Notes: generated from the letters alone by a model not told the origin. 11,467 nt of DNA from JANNRW01 sp031401815 (GCA_031401815.1 JANNRW010000384.1:1-11467); one strand, 5' to 3'; shown: positions 1 to 7,702, numbered from the stretch's first letter. Made by a program: numbers and translations.

Positions 1-16
1 TTATATTCATTCTAAT

Positions 17-58
17 GGCAGGGGTAGAGCAAATAGTCATGTTTGCTTTGCCCCTGCC
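17..58 (+). promoter_or_regulatory. Long stem-loop in the 5' leader of the operon
   Basis: Bases 17-35 pair with 40-58 in RNA, giving a 19-bp stem closed by a 4-base GUCA loop. Sixteen pairs are Watson-Crick and three (25/50, 27/48, 34/41) are G-U wobbles. The wobbles work only for RNA read from the + strand, because the minus-strand equivalents would be A/C mismatches. This suggests a functional RNA structure upstream of the first gene. It is not followed by a U-run, so it is not a standard Rho-independent terminator. It could protect a transcript 5' end, attenuate transcription, or be a processed end of an upstream gene. The TATATT at 2-7 could be a -10 element just before it, but any -35 lies outside the window. 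Confidence 0.55.
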
Positions 59-67
59 TGCTAGTGC

Positions 68-85
68 CGCCGCAGAAATGCGGCG
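68..85 (+). promoter_or_regulatory. Second leader hairpin with GAAA tetraloop
   Basis: Bases 68-74 (CGCCGCA) pair perfectly with 79-85 (TGCGGCG) around a GAAA loop at 75-78, a stable GNRA-type tetraloop. It sits 24 bases before the ATG at 110 and 9 bases after the longer hairpin. Together they make a structured leader of about 70 bases. No match to a riboswitch class I can recall was found, including the c-di-GMP-I (GEMM) type common in Geobacter. No U-run follows it. Confidence 0.5.
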
Positions 86-109
86 TAGTTGTATCTGACG
101 GGATTAAAG

Positions 110-2110
110 ATGCCAGGAAAATATTCTGTCTTGATATGCCTTGTATTACAGCTTTGCTTCAGCAATTTTTTGGAGGCAGCATCTATCGAAGGTGTTGTCG
201 TCACGGAGCATGGTTCACTCGACGGCGCAGTAGTAAAAGCATATCCAAGCTTGCAGGATGCCTTGGCAGACAACAGGCCGATCCTATCTGCAACAGGGGT
301 TGAATCAGGTTTTTTCCGGCTTGACCTCCCTGAGGGGAGATATTACCTCACCGCATCAGGCTCTGAAAAAGGGGTCAAATATTTTTCCTTTCATGGCGCA
401 AATCCGGTCATTGTGGATGATAAACCTGTCTGGCTCCCTTTTGCTGCCTCTCCTCTAACCCTTCCCATAGTTAAAAAGGGAGAAACATCCAGTATACACG
501 GCCAGGTACTGTTTAAGGGCAAGCCGGTCGCTGAAGCACAGGTCTCATTGTATTCACTCTCCGAAAAAAACGTTCGAGGATTGGGACTTCAAACAAAGAG
601 TACCGATATCAATGGCAAATTTCGACTTGTTGCCCCCCCCGCCTCATATATGCTGATTGCAAGGAAAAGGATGGCGGAGAGTGGGAAAATGCCTCTGGCA
701 AAGGGCGACCTGTTCTGTTTCTATGGCGCAAATCCACTGACTCTGGAAGAGGGGCATGAGGTTAGTATCGACATACACTGTAATCCCAAGGATGATCTTC
801 AGGCTTTTCTTGCGCCGGATCTGACGATTAAAAGATCGCGGTCAGAGCTTACGCGTTTCAGGGATCTAAAACCAATTACACCTGAAATGGGAATCGCCGG
901 GCGCGTTGTGACCAGACAAGGGAAACCGGCCAAGGATATACTGGTTACAGCCTATCTGCGTGACCCGAATAAAACCTTTCAAATGCACCGCCTTCGTCTT
1001 GCTTCAGAAAACATGGCACACACCGATGGGGACGGAAGATATTTTCTTCCGGTGAATAAATCAGGCTCATACTATCTTGTAGCTCGCCAGAATAGCGGTG
1101 AATCCCCCCTGAAAGGTGAACTCTACGGTTTATACGAAGCAAATTCCGACCATGCTGTTACTGTCAGTCAAGGGACTGCGACTGCAGATATTACAGTCGG
1201 CAGGGTCATGGGCGAAGTCTCGCACAATGCACCGTTACCAGGCAAGGTCAGTAAACATGCCTCTGTTGTCAAAGCCCCCCCGATTATTGCGATGGATACA
1301 ATCTGGAGCGGTGAAGTTGTTGTCGAAGGCACTGTGCTTGTAGCGCGTGCGGCAACCCTTGTGATTGCGCCCGGAACGGTTATACGCTTCAAGAGAGTTG
1401 ACCGGGATGGCGATGGAGTTGGTGACGGAGAACTTCGCGTCATTGGCAGGATTGTCGCCAGAGGGACTCCCGAACAACCGATACGTTTAATGTCGGCAGA
1501 ACAGAAACCACGAGCTGGAGACTGGTCATATCTGCTCCTGTTTACTTCAGGAGAGGAGAATGTAATAGAGTATACGATTTTTGAGCATGCTTTCACCGGC
1601 CTTCAGGTACATTTTTCCCGTGCTGCGGTTCGTGATGCTACCTTCCGTAACAACAGAGAAGGGATTCGTTTTGGCCGGGCAGAGCTTGAGATAGAGCATA
1701 ATGAGATCAGAAATAATGAAATCGGAATAAGGTATCACCGTCTTGAGGGGCCGGTAAAAATATACGGCAATCTGATCAAAGAGAACGGAGTCGGCCTGTT
1801 TCTTGTCCCCTCTCCTCAAAAATACGTTGATTTTTCTGAAGATACATACATAACTGATATCCGCTATAACACACCTCCGATTATTAAAAACAATTTTATT
1901 TCTGATAACCTGAGGTATAACTATCAACTTGGGGAGCGTCTTTCCACCGATATTCAAGTCGGAGGAAACTGGTGGGGAAGCGCTGATGTGGTTCAAATAC
2001 GCAGAACTGTTTTTGACAGGGCACGGGATCCGGAACTCGGTAGTGTCACGATCCTCCCGATACTCTCAACTCCCGTTCAAGGGGCGGGACCCAGAAAAGG
2101 GGGTAGATAA
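110..2110 (+). CDS. Exported protein with three CRL domains and a C-terminal beta-helix
   Basis: A predicted secreted or periplasmic protein of 666 residues; function unknown. Residues 1-23 form a signal peptide (hydrophobic VLICLVLQLCF, likely cleavage after LEA). Three carboxypeptidase-regulatory-like beta-sandwich modules follow, at about 24-105, 128-225 and 261-365. Each ends in a G-x-Y-x-L type strand pair (GRYYL, ASYML, GSYYL) and then a distinctive FHGANP / FYGANP / LYEANS element. From about 395 comes a right-handed parallel beta-helix opening with TIWSG and IAPGTVIRF, with NN/GI-type coil repeats, and closing with GGNWWGS. A DRDGDGVGDG loop at about 431 resembles a thrombospondin-3/EF-hand calcium loop. 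I chose ATG 110, with GGGA at 100-103, over an in-frame TTG at 89, because it gives a cleaner signal peptide. The stop overlaps the next start (TAATG). The gene carries C8 (633-640) and C7 (1275-1281) tracts. Confidence 0.85.
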   Translation: MPGKYSVLICLVLQLCFSNFLEAASIEGVVVTEHGSLDGAVVKAYPSLQDALADNRPILSATGVESGFFRLDLPEGRYYLTASGSEKGVKYFSFHGANPVIVDDKPVWLPFAASPLTLPIVKKGETSSIHGQVLFKGKPVAEAQVSLYSLSEKNVRGLGLQTKSTDINGKFRLVAPPASYMLIARKRMAESGKMPLAKGDLFCFYGANPLTLEEGHEVSIDIHCNPKDDLQAFLAPDLTIKRSRSELTRFRDLKPITPEMGIAGRVVTRQGKPAKDILVTAYLRDPNKTFQMHRLRLASENMAHTDGDGRYFLPVNKSGSYYLVARQNSGESPLKGELYGLYEANSDHAVTVSQGTATADITVGRVMGEVSHNAPLPGKVSKHASVVKAPPIIAMDTIWSGEVVVEGTVLVARAATLVIAPGTVIRFKRVDRDGDGVGDGELRVIGRIVARGTPEQPIRLMSAEQKPRAGDWSYLLLFTSGEENVIEYTIFEHAFTGLQVHFSRAAVRDATFRNNREGIRFGRAELEIEHNEIRNNEIGIRYHRLEGPVKIYGNLIKENGVGLFLVPSPQKYVDFSEDTYITDIRYNTPPIIKNNFISDNLRYNYQLGERLSTDIQVGGNWWGSADVVQIRRTVFDRARDPELGSVTILPILSTPVQGAGPRKGGR

Positions 2111-2955
2111 TGAATTATGTAATTACTGTTTTTTGCATAGTGGCTCAAATGTTCGTATCTCTGGCTGGTGCTGATGAATTACCGACTGAGGTCAAATCAA
2201 AGAGGAATCAACAGCCATTGGACGTGATGCCGCAGCGAGATAAAGGGCTGCTTTTGGGGACTCTGAAGGGCTTTATCCAGACAGTTGAAGGCAAGCCTTT
2301 GGCTGGGGGAGAAGCATATTTTTTCAATGAAAAAACTGGCCCGGCACCGGCACCGGAAAAATACTGGCGAGTTCCTGACGCATTTGCAAAACTTGATGAC
2401 AAGGGGGGGTATTCCATTGATCTCCCCCCCGGCAGCTACTATATCGGGGCAATCCAGAGAAGTGGGGGGAAAGCTGCTATCGGCCCCCCAGCAGATGGGG
2501 ATATGTTTTATGCCGGTAAGAATAAATACGAGGTGCTCCCCGCGACGCAAAATAGTGTTGATGTAGTCAAAGGTGCCAAACCATTTTCCAGACCTGCTCT
2601 TGCGCAGGGCGAAGGTGTTACTGCAATTGAAGGATCGGTTTTTGATACTTCCGGTAAACCGGTTGAAAATGTAATGGTCTTTGCCCATATACAACCTGCA
2701 ATGTACAATAAACCGCTATTTGTTTCAGAGAAGACGGACAGATCCGGAGCCTTCCTTCTTCGGGTCGCCGGTGCCGGAACCTATTATCTGCGAGTTCGGA
2801 ATATTTATGGAGGAGGAATGCCAGAAGAAGGCTCCTCTATGGGGGTCTACGGTGGCAATAATCCGAAAGCTGTTGTTGTAAAAGATGGGGATCTAATAAA
2901 GGGGATCACTATTATTGAAGAGAAAATACTCAGGCCGTCGCCGAGATCCAGATGA
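2110..2955 (+). CDS. Exported protein with two CRL domains
   Basis: A 281-residue predicted secreted protein with no recognisable enzyme motif. Residues 1-21 look like a signal peptide (MNYVITVF..., cleavage near LAGA/DE). Two carboxypeptidase-regulatory-like modules follow, at about 50-155 and 171-275. Their typical strand endings are PPGSYYI and GAGTYYL, and each ends in a variant of the element seen in gene 1 (MFYAGKNK, VYGGNNPK). The second module shares the pattern G-K-P/V-V-x-N-x-x-VFAH with the gene at 5451, so the two are paralogous pieces. The start overlaps the previous stop by one base and has an AAGGGGG ribosome-binding site at 2097-2103, so translation is probably coupled. Homopolymer runs occur at 2403-2409 (G7) and 2424-2430 (C7). 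A structural or binding role at the cell surface is inferred only from the folds. Confidence 0.82.
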   Translation: MNYVITVFCIVAQMFVSLAGADELPTEVKSKRNQQPLDVMPQRDKGLLLGTLKGFIQTVEGKPLAGGEAYFFNEKTGPAPAPEKYWRVPDAFAKLDDKGGYSIDLPPGSYYIGAIQRSGGKAAIGPPADGDMFYAGKNKYEVLPATQNSVDVVKGAKPFSRPALAQGEGVTAIEGSVFDTSGKPVENVMVFAHIQPAMYNKPLFVSEKTDRSGAFLLRVAGAGTYYLRVRNIYGGGMPEEGSSMGVYGGNNPKAVVVKDGDLIKGITIIEEKILRPSPRSR

Positions 2956-2991
2956 TCATTTTCTCGCCAGTTATTAGCGATTGGTTCTCAA

Positions 2992-5454
2992 ATGCTGAAA
3001 CGCCTTAGCGTAGCGCTGACTCTCATTGGCGTCATTTTTTCCTCCTTCGCACAGGCGGAAGTATTGACAGCAGATACTGTCTGGCAAGGCAACGTAGCAG
3101 TCAATGAGGATATACTTGTTCCGGCCGGCATTACTCTGACACTACTCGCCGGAACGCATATCACGGTGAAGGTCGCAGAAAATACCAGGACGGATCCGGA
3201 ATATTTTTCACCACTCACTGAAATAACGGTTCGGGGTCACCTGCGGATCGAGGGTAATAAGCAATCGCCGGTTGAATTCATATCATCGGATGGAAAAGCT
3301 GGTAGCTGGGCCGGCATAATCATTGACAACGGGAGTGCCGAGATTTCCGGCAGCCGTATCAGTCATGCCGATACAGCGGTGTACCAGACTGGCGGAACCT
3401 TGCGGCTTGCAAATTCCACCCTGACCGGGAATCGTTATGGAGTTGTCGCCTATGGTGCAACATCTTCGACAATACTTGATAACAGCAGGATATCCGGCAA
3501 TGACTACGGTCTGATTGCCTATGCCGGTGCCGTTGTATCATCTCAGGAGTCAGTGGTTACGGGAAACGGGAAGCGGGATTTGTACGAGCGCCCTCCCGTT
3601 GGTCTGCCCGATATGCCAGCGTATCCCTTCAGAGAGTTGCCGCTAGCCAGAGAGTATGGTGATGAAGCCCTGGCGGGAGAAACGGTCTGGCAGGGCCGGA
3701 TACGTGTTAACGGCGTTATTCGGGTGCCAGAGGGTGGGCGCCTGATTATCCTGCCCGGCACGGTCGTGGAATTCAGGAAAAAGGATACAAACGGAGATGG
3801 TATCGGTAACAACGGGCTGTTTATCCAGGGCCGTCTACTTGCCAAGGGTACCAGTGAAGCGCCGATATTTTTCCGCTCGGCTGAAAAAAATCGAAAAATG
3901 GGGGATTGGGACTCCATTAATATCATGAACAGCGACGGCAGCCAGAATCTGATCGAATTCTGTCAGATTGAGGATGCCTATCGTGGAGCACACTTTCACT
4001 TTTCCAATCTGTCCATCACCAACACGATCTTTCGTAACAATTACAGAGGTATTCAGTTTCAGGAGTCGGCTCTGGCTATACGCAACAGTTGGTTTTATGG
4101 CAATAAAAATGGCGTTCAGGGGCGTGATTCAACCATAGTATTCAGTAAAAATCAGGTGATTGGCAATTATGATGGTGCCAATTTTTTCAGGGTTCTCCTG
4201 ACCGCCGGGGGGAATCGGTTCCAACAGAACCTGAAGGAGGGATTGCGATTACGGGAGAGCACGTCAACGCTGACTGAAAATCTGGTTGATGGAAACCGTT
4301 TCGGGGTGATGGTGGCCGATACATACCACAGCAGCTTCACCAGCAATGTTATGTCAGCCAATCACGAGATCGGGCTCTCTCTGAAGAGTTCGGATAATCT
4401 GGAGCTGTCCGGCAACTTTTTCACCAATAATGGAATTAACGGGCTGAACATCCAGGAGACAAGAGCAGTAATTCGAGGCAACCTGTTTGCCGGTAATGGT
4501 GAGCGGGGAATCGGCATACTCTCTTTTAACGGATTGCTGAGCGGTAACAATTTTACAGCAAACGGCCTGTATGCAGTTGATTATGAGGGGGGTGCCGATC
4601 TGTCGGCGCACGGCAACTGGTGGGATATGGCCACGCCTGATAAAGTTATCGGAGACAAGCGGATTGATCCGAAACGCGGCAGGGTCGCATACGACTCCGC
4701 AAGTATCGTCCCGCACTCCGTCAGCTGGCCTCTCAGAGGGCTTTCGGCTGACGCCTTCTGGTATGGCACCGTCCGGGTGGACTCAACAGTGACCGTTCCA
4801 AAAGGGAGCAGGCTTGTCATCGCCCCAGGCACCAGGGTACTCTTTTCGAAGGATGCCGGTTTAAAGGTGCGGGGGGAGCTAGATGCGGTCGGGAAAAAGA
4901 GCCGGAAAATAACATTTGGCGCGCAAAAACCGCAGATGGACTCCTTATGGGACGAGATTATTCTCGAATACGCTGACGGGAGCAGGATTGCACACTGTAT
5001 ATTTGAGTACGCCACCTGGGGTCTTCACAGCCACTTCACTAATCTGACTGTGACTGACAGCCTTTTTCGCTATAACTTCGGCGGAATACGTTTCAGGAGC
5101 GGTCCGATGCTGATTGCCCGTTCACTCTTCAGCGAAAACGGAATCGGAATAAGATCATATCGAGGTAATGCCGTCATCCGGGAAAATCTGATAACCGGTA
5201 ATGACACCGGCATTTTTGTCCGGGAAAAAGGGGGGGGGCTGAAGATCACCGCCAATAATCTGGACGCCAACCAACGCTATGGCATACGGATCGGCGACTT
5301 TAACGACGAAGATGTGTCTGCCGTCGGGAACTGGTGGGGTCCTGGCGAACCGCAACAGTATCTGTTTGATGGGCGCACCGAGCCTGGAATCGGGATGATC
5401 CTGTATGAACCTTATCATCGTGAGCCGATCAAACTGGAAGGGGTCGAGCCATGA
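2992..5454 (+). CDS. Large exported triple parallel beta-helix protein
   Basis: An 820-residue predicted secreted protein of the right-handed parallel beta-helix type (NosD/pectate-lyase-like fold); function unknown. The signal peptide is residues 1-22, with cleavage after AQA. Three beta-helix modules start at about 27, 229 and 587 with related headers (TVWQGNVAV, TVWQGRIRV, AFWYGTVRV), each followed by a V-P-x-G-x-x-L-x-x-x-x-GT strand. Modules 2 and 3 end in GNWW (about 542 and 780), while module 1 lacks it and ends in a Pro-rich linker. Module 2 carries a DTNGDGIGNN calcium-type loop at about 265. Module 2 is the closest match to the beta-helix of the gene at 110 (SAEKNRKMGDW versus SAEQKPRAGDW; TIFRNN versus ATFRNN). 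The catalytic Asp set of polysaccharide lyases or hydrolases was not recognised. The start has only a weak ribosome-binding site, 36 bases after the previous stop. A G9 run lies at 5230-5238. Confidence 0.85.
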   Translation: MLKRLSVALTLIGVIFSSFAQAEVLTADTVWQGNVAVNEDILVPAGITLTLLAGTHITVKVAENTRTDPEYFSPLTEITVRGHLRIEGNKQSPVEFISSDGKAGSWAGIIIDNGSAEISGSRISHADTAVYQTGGTLRLANSTLTGNRYGVVAYGATSSTILDNSRISGNDYGLIAYAGAVVSSQESVVTGNGKRDLYERPPVGLPDMPAYPFRELPLAREYGDEALAGETVWQGRIRVNGVIRVPEGGRLIILPGTVVEFRKKDTNGDGIGNNGLFIQGRLLAKGTSEAPIFFRSAEKNRKMGDWDSINIMNSDGSQNLIEFCQIEDAYRGAHFHFSNLSITNTIFRNNYRGIQFQESALAIRNSWFYGNKNGVQGRDSTIVFSKNQVIGNYDGANFFRVLLTAGGNRFQQNLKEGLRLRESTSTLTENLVDGNRFGVMVADTYHSSFTSNVMSANHEIGLSLKSSDNLELSGNFFTNNGINGLNIQETRAVIRGNLFAGNGERGIGILSFNGLLSGNNFTANGLYAVDYEGGADLSAHGNWWDMATPDKVIGDKRIDPKRGRVAYDSASIVPHSVSWPLRGLSADAFWYGTVRVDSTVTVPKGSRLVIAPGTRVLFSKDAGLKVRGELDAVGKKSRKITFGAQKPQMDSLWDEIILEYADGSRIAHCIFEYATWGLHSHFTNLTVTDSLFRYNFGGIRFRSGPMLIARSLFSENGIGIRSYRGNAVIRENLITGNDTGIFVREKGGGLKITANNLDANQRYGIRIGDFNDEDVSAVGNWWGPGEPQQYLFDGRTEPGIGMILYEPYHREPIKLEGVEP

Positions 5455-5470
5455 AGAGCGCTCTTCATGG
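5449..5470. promoter_or_regulatory. Perfect 22-bp palindrome over a start codon
   Basis: The half-site CCATGAAGAGC is followed directly by its exact reverse complement. It covers the ATG at 5451 and the overlapping stop TGA at 5452-5454 of the preceding gene. In RNA it can form a 9-bp stem with a GCGC loop that would hide the start codon, leaving the AAGGGG at 5438-5443 exposed. The likely effect is that ribosomes finishing the upstream gene open it (coupled translation). It could instead be an operator for a dimeric protein, or chance, since the bases also encode MKSALHG. Confidence 0.5.
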
Positions 5471-6134
5471 TCTGCTTCTGCTGGCCTGTTTGTGCTTTCC
5501 AAAAACCGTCCCAGCAGCGGATACATTTGTTTTGTCCGGCCACATAAGGGACATTGATGGAAAGCCGGTTCCGGGGGCGGAGCTCTTTGTTTACGACAGT
5601 GCTGCAATAAGGCGACCGGCTGATTTTATTTCTGCCCGCACCGGCCAGGACGGTCGCTTCAGCCTGACACTGCCGCGCCAGAAAGTCTGGAGTGTGGCTC
5701 GTGTACGGAGCGGTGAAAAATTCGGGCCGCTGCTTCCCGGAGATCGGCATTCCGGAGAAGCGCTGATTCTGGAGCCTGACGACAGGAGTCTGCTTCAGCA
5801 GGATTTCACGGTCGTAAATATAATGGAAGCAATGCGACAGAAGCAAAAAAATCGGACTGATCACCAGAATGTAACCGGAAAGGTTCTGGATCGGTACGGT
5901 AAGGTGGTTCAAAATGCCTATGTCTTTGCTCATCCGGAAAGAGCTCTGAAAGCGGTGCCGGAGTATGTTTCAGCCTGGACTGATGAAAGCGGCGTCTACA
6001 CCCTGCACCTCCCTTCCGGCCGTTATTATCTGGGAGCAAGCATGATCTTTCCCCCTCCGCAGGGCTCAAGCGCCGATGCGGAACTGGTCGTCGGGACGGT
6101 CAATAATGAAGTTGCTATTGATATTGAACTGTAA
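5451..6134 (+). CDS. Exported protein with two CRL domains
   Basis: A 227-residue predicted exported protein; function unknown. The N-terminus is hydrophobic (LHGLLLLACLCF) and probably a signal peptide, cleaved near VPAA/DT. LLAC at 10-13 also fits a lipobox, but the hydrophobic stretch before it is short, so a lipoprotein is possible and not certain. Two CRL beta-sandwich modules follow. The first, at about 28-105, is degenerate at its end. The second, at about 141-227, has SGRYYLGAS and the NAYVFAH strand shared with the protein at 2110-2955. A basic, Gln-rich linker (about 118-138) joins them. The start codon overlaps the upstream stop by four bases (ATGA) and lies inside a perfect palindrome. 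It is the last of the four exported genes, before a 66-base gap. Confidence 0.8.
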   Translation: MKSALHGLLLLACLCFPKTVPAADTFVLSGHIRDIDGKPVPGAELFVYDSAAIRRPADFISARTGQDGRFSLTLPRQKVWSVARVRSGEKFGPLLPGDRHSGEALILEPDDRSLLQQDFTVVNIMEAMRQKQKNRTDHQNVTGKVLDRYGKVVQNAYVFAHPERALKAVPEYVSAWTDESGVYTLHLPSGRYYLGASMIFPPPQGSSADAELVVGTVNNEVAIDIEL

Positions 6135-6141
6135 ATATAGT
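6112..6141 (+). promoter_or_regulatory. Possible internal sigma-70 promoter
   Basis: TTGCTA (6112-6117, four of six matches to TTGACA) and TATAGT (6136-6141, five of six to TATAAT) are 18 bases apart. They lie at the end of the preceding gene and about 60 bases before the binding-protein gene. This sits before one of the two widest gaps inside the cluster, so a second transcription unit may begin here. No convincing terminator is seen in 6135-6200, only a 5-bp GCAGA/TCTGC stem. Confidence 0.25.
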
Positions 6142-6200
6142 TAAAGTTCGTGCAGAGAACCCTTGTCTGCGATCAGATTCTGAAGCCTGATGGAGATAGT

Positions 6201-6758
6201 ATGAAACAGATGTTGATTTCTTTTTTGCTGCTCTGCACCCTTTTGGCTGCAATTTCGGCCCAATGCTGTGTTGGTAAAACACTCTTTGTGGGGACATCCG
6301 GCACCCCCCAGGAGCTGCTTTTCGCCGAGATCATTTCCCAATTGATAACGGAACGTACCGGCACTACGGTAAAGATCCAGCAGTTCAAAGACAGCACCGA
6401 ACTCTACGATGCCATTAAAAAGGGTGAGATCGGGCTGTTGGTGGAGAGTACTGACCGCGCCCTCCAAATTCTTGACCGCAAGGAGAATAACTCCAGGCAG
6501 GCATATGACATTGTAAAAAAAGAGTATCGCAAGAGCCTGAATCTGGTCTGGCTCGATCCTTTCGGAACCAGTCAACTGTCTGCTCCGGTCATCTCGGTTG
6601 ATACCATGAGCCATCTGCCGGCCCTCCCGAAACTGCTCAACAAACTGTCCGGCGTACTGAATGAGGATAGTTACAACAGACTGCTCAAGTCTCTTAAATC
6701 TGACGAAAAGCCGCGCCGGATTGCCCGGGATTTTCTGAAGGCAAAGAAGCTCATCTGA
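6201..6758 (+). CDS. Short OpuAC/ProX-like periplasmic binding protein
   Basis: A 185-residue protein with a signal peptide (hydrophobic residues 4-18, cleavage near ISA). The body resembles the glycine-betaine/choline ABC-transporter binding family (OpuAC/ProX/OsmX). LFVGTSG, then LLFAEIISQLI, ELYDAIKKGEIGLLVEST, a KKEYRKSLNLVWLDPFG stretch (to about 122), and a tail LNKLSGVLNED...ARDFLKAKKLI. In full-length members the stretch between the equivalent of WLDP and the tail holds most of the second lobe. Here the two join almost directly, so the protein is about 100 residues shorter than usual and may not bind the family's ligands. No ABC permease or ATPase is nearby. The start ATG 6201 has GGAG at 6192-6195, preferred over an in-frame start at 6150 that gives no clean signal peptide. 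The family call is from sequence pattern memory. Confidence 0.6.
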   Translation: MKQMLISFLLLCTLLAAISAQCCVGKTLFVGTSGTPQELLFAEIISQLITERTGTTVKIQQFKDSTELYDAIKKGEIGLLVESTDRALQILDRKENNSRQAYDIVKKEYRKSLNLVWLDPFGTSQLSAPVISVDTMSHLPALPKLLNKLSGVLNEDSYNRLLKSLKSDEKPRRIARDFLKAKKLI

Positions 6759-6763
6759 ACATC

Positions 6764-7702
6764 ATGGATACTCAGGAATCGCAACGCATGTATGAGCGAC
6801 TGTACCGGTTTCTGGGCGGGCCGACTTTGGCGCTCATGCTTTTCGCCACTGTTACCCTTCTGACGATCCCCGGAACCTTCGGAATCGGCCGTTCCCTGTA
6901 TGCCAATCCGCTCTTCAAGGTTGTTCTCGGCCTGTTGGTGCTGAATCTGCTATTATGCACCCTGCAGCGTGCGAAAAGGCTGAAATGGCCAATCCTCTTC
7001 ATGCACGGAGGAGTCCTGGTGCTCATGTCAGGTGCGTTCCTTACCTCCCTTGGTTATGTGGCCACGGTCAATATCTATGAGGGGGGCACGACAGAGCTGG
7101 CATATCGCTGGGACATGGAACAGAATATGCCGCTTGGTTTTGAGCTGATTGTGGGAAAGATTCATCGGGAGTACCTGCCTATTCCGGTTAAAGTAGGGGT
7201 GCTGCGGGGAGAGGAAAAAGTCGGCCTGTTCACCCTGAAAACCGGTGAGAGCTTCAGTTCAGGTGATTACCAGATCCGGGTTGATTCCATAGATCTTCAG
7301 TCAGAAAATCTCTATCTGTCGATCATGCAGGGGGGAAATGCCATAGGTACTGCCACCACAGCAGGTGAAACAACTCTGCCGCCCGGTTTCCCCTACGAAT
7401 ACAAACTGGTTGCCTTTCAGAATCCGGTACTCCGACGGGTCTGGGTAGATCTGAAAATAGTACGTGATGCAAGGATAATTGCGCAGGGGAGTACCGAAGT
7501 AAACAGCCCTTTTCAGTGGAACGGCCTGAACTTTTACTCCACTCTGCTCGATATTACACCCGGTGGTGAGCCCTATGCCGGCATCCAGATTGTAAAAGAT
7601 CCGGGACGTCCGGTTGTATTTGCCGGGTTTGCGCTGGCAGGGCTAGGCGCAGTGGCGCTTTTTATAAGAAGGCTCTATGGAGACAGGAAGCAAAAGTGTT
7701 GA
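6764..7702 (+). CDS. ResB-like cytochrome c biogenesis membrane protein
   Basis: A 312-residue integral membrane protein of the ResB/Ccs1 family, which in system II cytochrome c maturation works with ResC/CcsA to deliver haem to apocytochromes outside the cytoplasmic membrane. Membrane segments lie at about 21-41, 50-67 (the family-typical LNLLLCTLQR) and 76-98, with a conserved-looking His81 (FMHGG). A periplasmic beta-rich domain spans about 99-278, with SPFQWNGLNFY near 247, followed by the family-typical DPGRPVVFAGF leading into a last segment at 284-301. It is shorter than classical ResB (usually over 400 residues) but matches the small ResB-like proteins. No CcsA/ResC or thioredoxin gene is in the window. 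The start ATG 6764 follows the previous stop by five bases and has a poor ribosome-binding site. ATG 6788 (residue 9) is an alternative. Confidence 0.78.
   Translation: MDTQESQRMYERLYRFLGGPTLALMLFATVTLLTIPGTFGIGRSLYANPLFKVVLGLLVLNLLLCTLQRAKRLKWPILFMHGGVLVLMSGAFLTSLGYVATVNIYEGGTTELAYRWDMEQNMPLGFELIVGKIHREYLPIPVKVGVLRGEEKVGLFTLKTGESFSSGDYQIRVDSIDLQSENLYLSIMQGGNAIGTATTAGETTLPPGFPYEYKLVAFQNPVLRRVWVDLKIVRDARIIAQGSTEVNSPFQWNGLNFYSTLLDITPGGEPYAGIQIVKDPGRPVVFAGFALAGLGAVALFIRRLYGDRKQKC

Noticed and set aside
17..58. Rho-independent terminator
   Set aside because: A strong stem, but no U-run follows on either strand (TGCTAGTG after 58; ATTAGAATG on the minus side).
1..109. c-di-GMP-I (GEMM) riboswitch
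   Set aside because: The leader does not contain the core sequences I recall for that class (such as the ACGCAAAGCC-type segment); only two simple hairpins are seen.
89..109. TTG start at 89 for the first gene
   Set aside because: Adds seven residues ahead of an otherwise clean signal peptide; ATG 110 has a reasonable GGGA spacing.
43..303. 86-codon + strand ORF overlapping the first gene
   Set aside because: Reads in a different frame inside the first gene's signal peptide and CRL region; no ribosome-binding site and no protein-like pattern.
5415..5933. 172-codon minus-strand ORF opposite the gene at 5451
   Set aside because: Antisense to a gene with clear domains and coding signal; Ser/Pro/Arg-rich shadow typical of the opposite strand.
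6141..6614. 157-codon minus-strand ORF
   Set aside because: Lies opposite the binding-like protein, which has a signal peptide and family-like motifs; no supporting start site.
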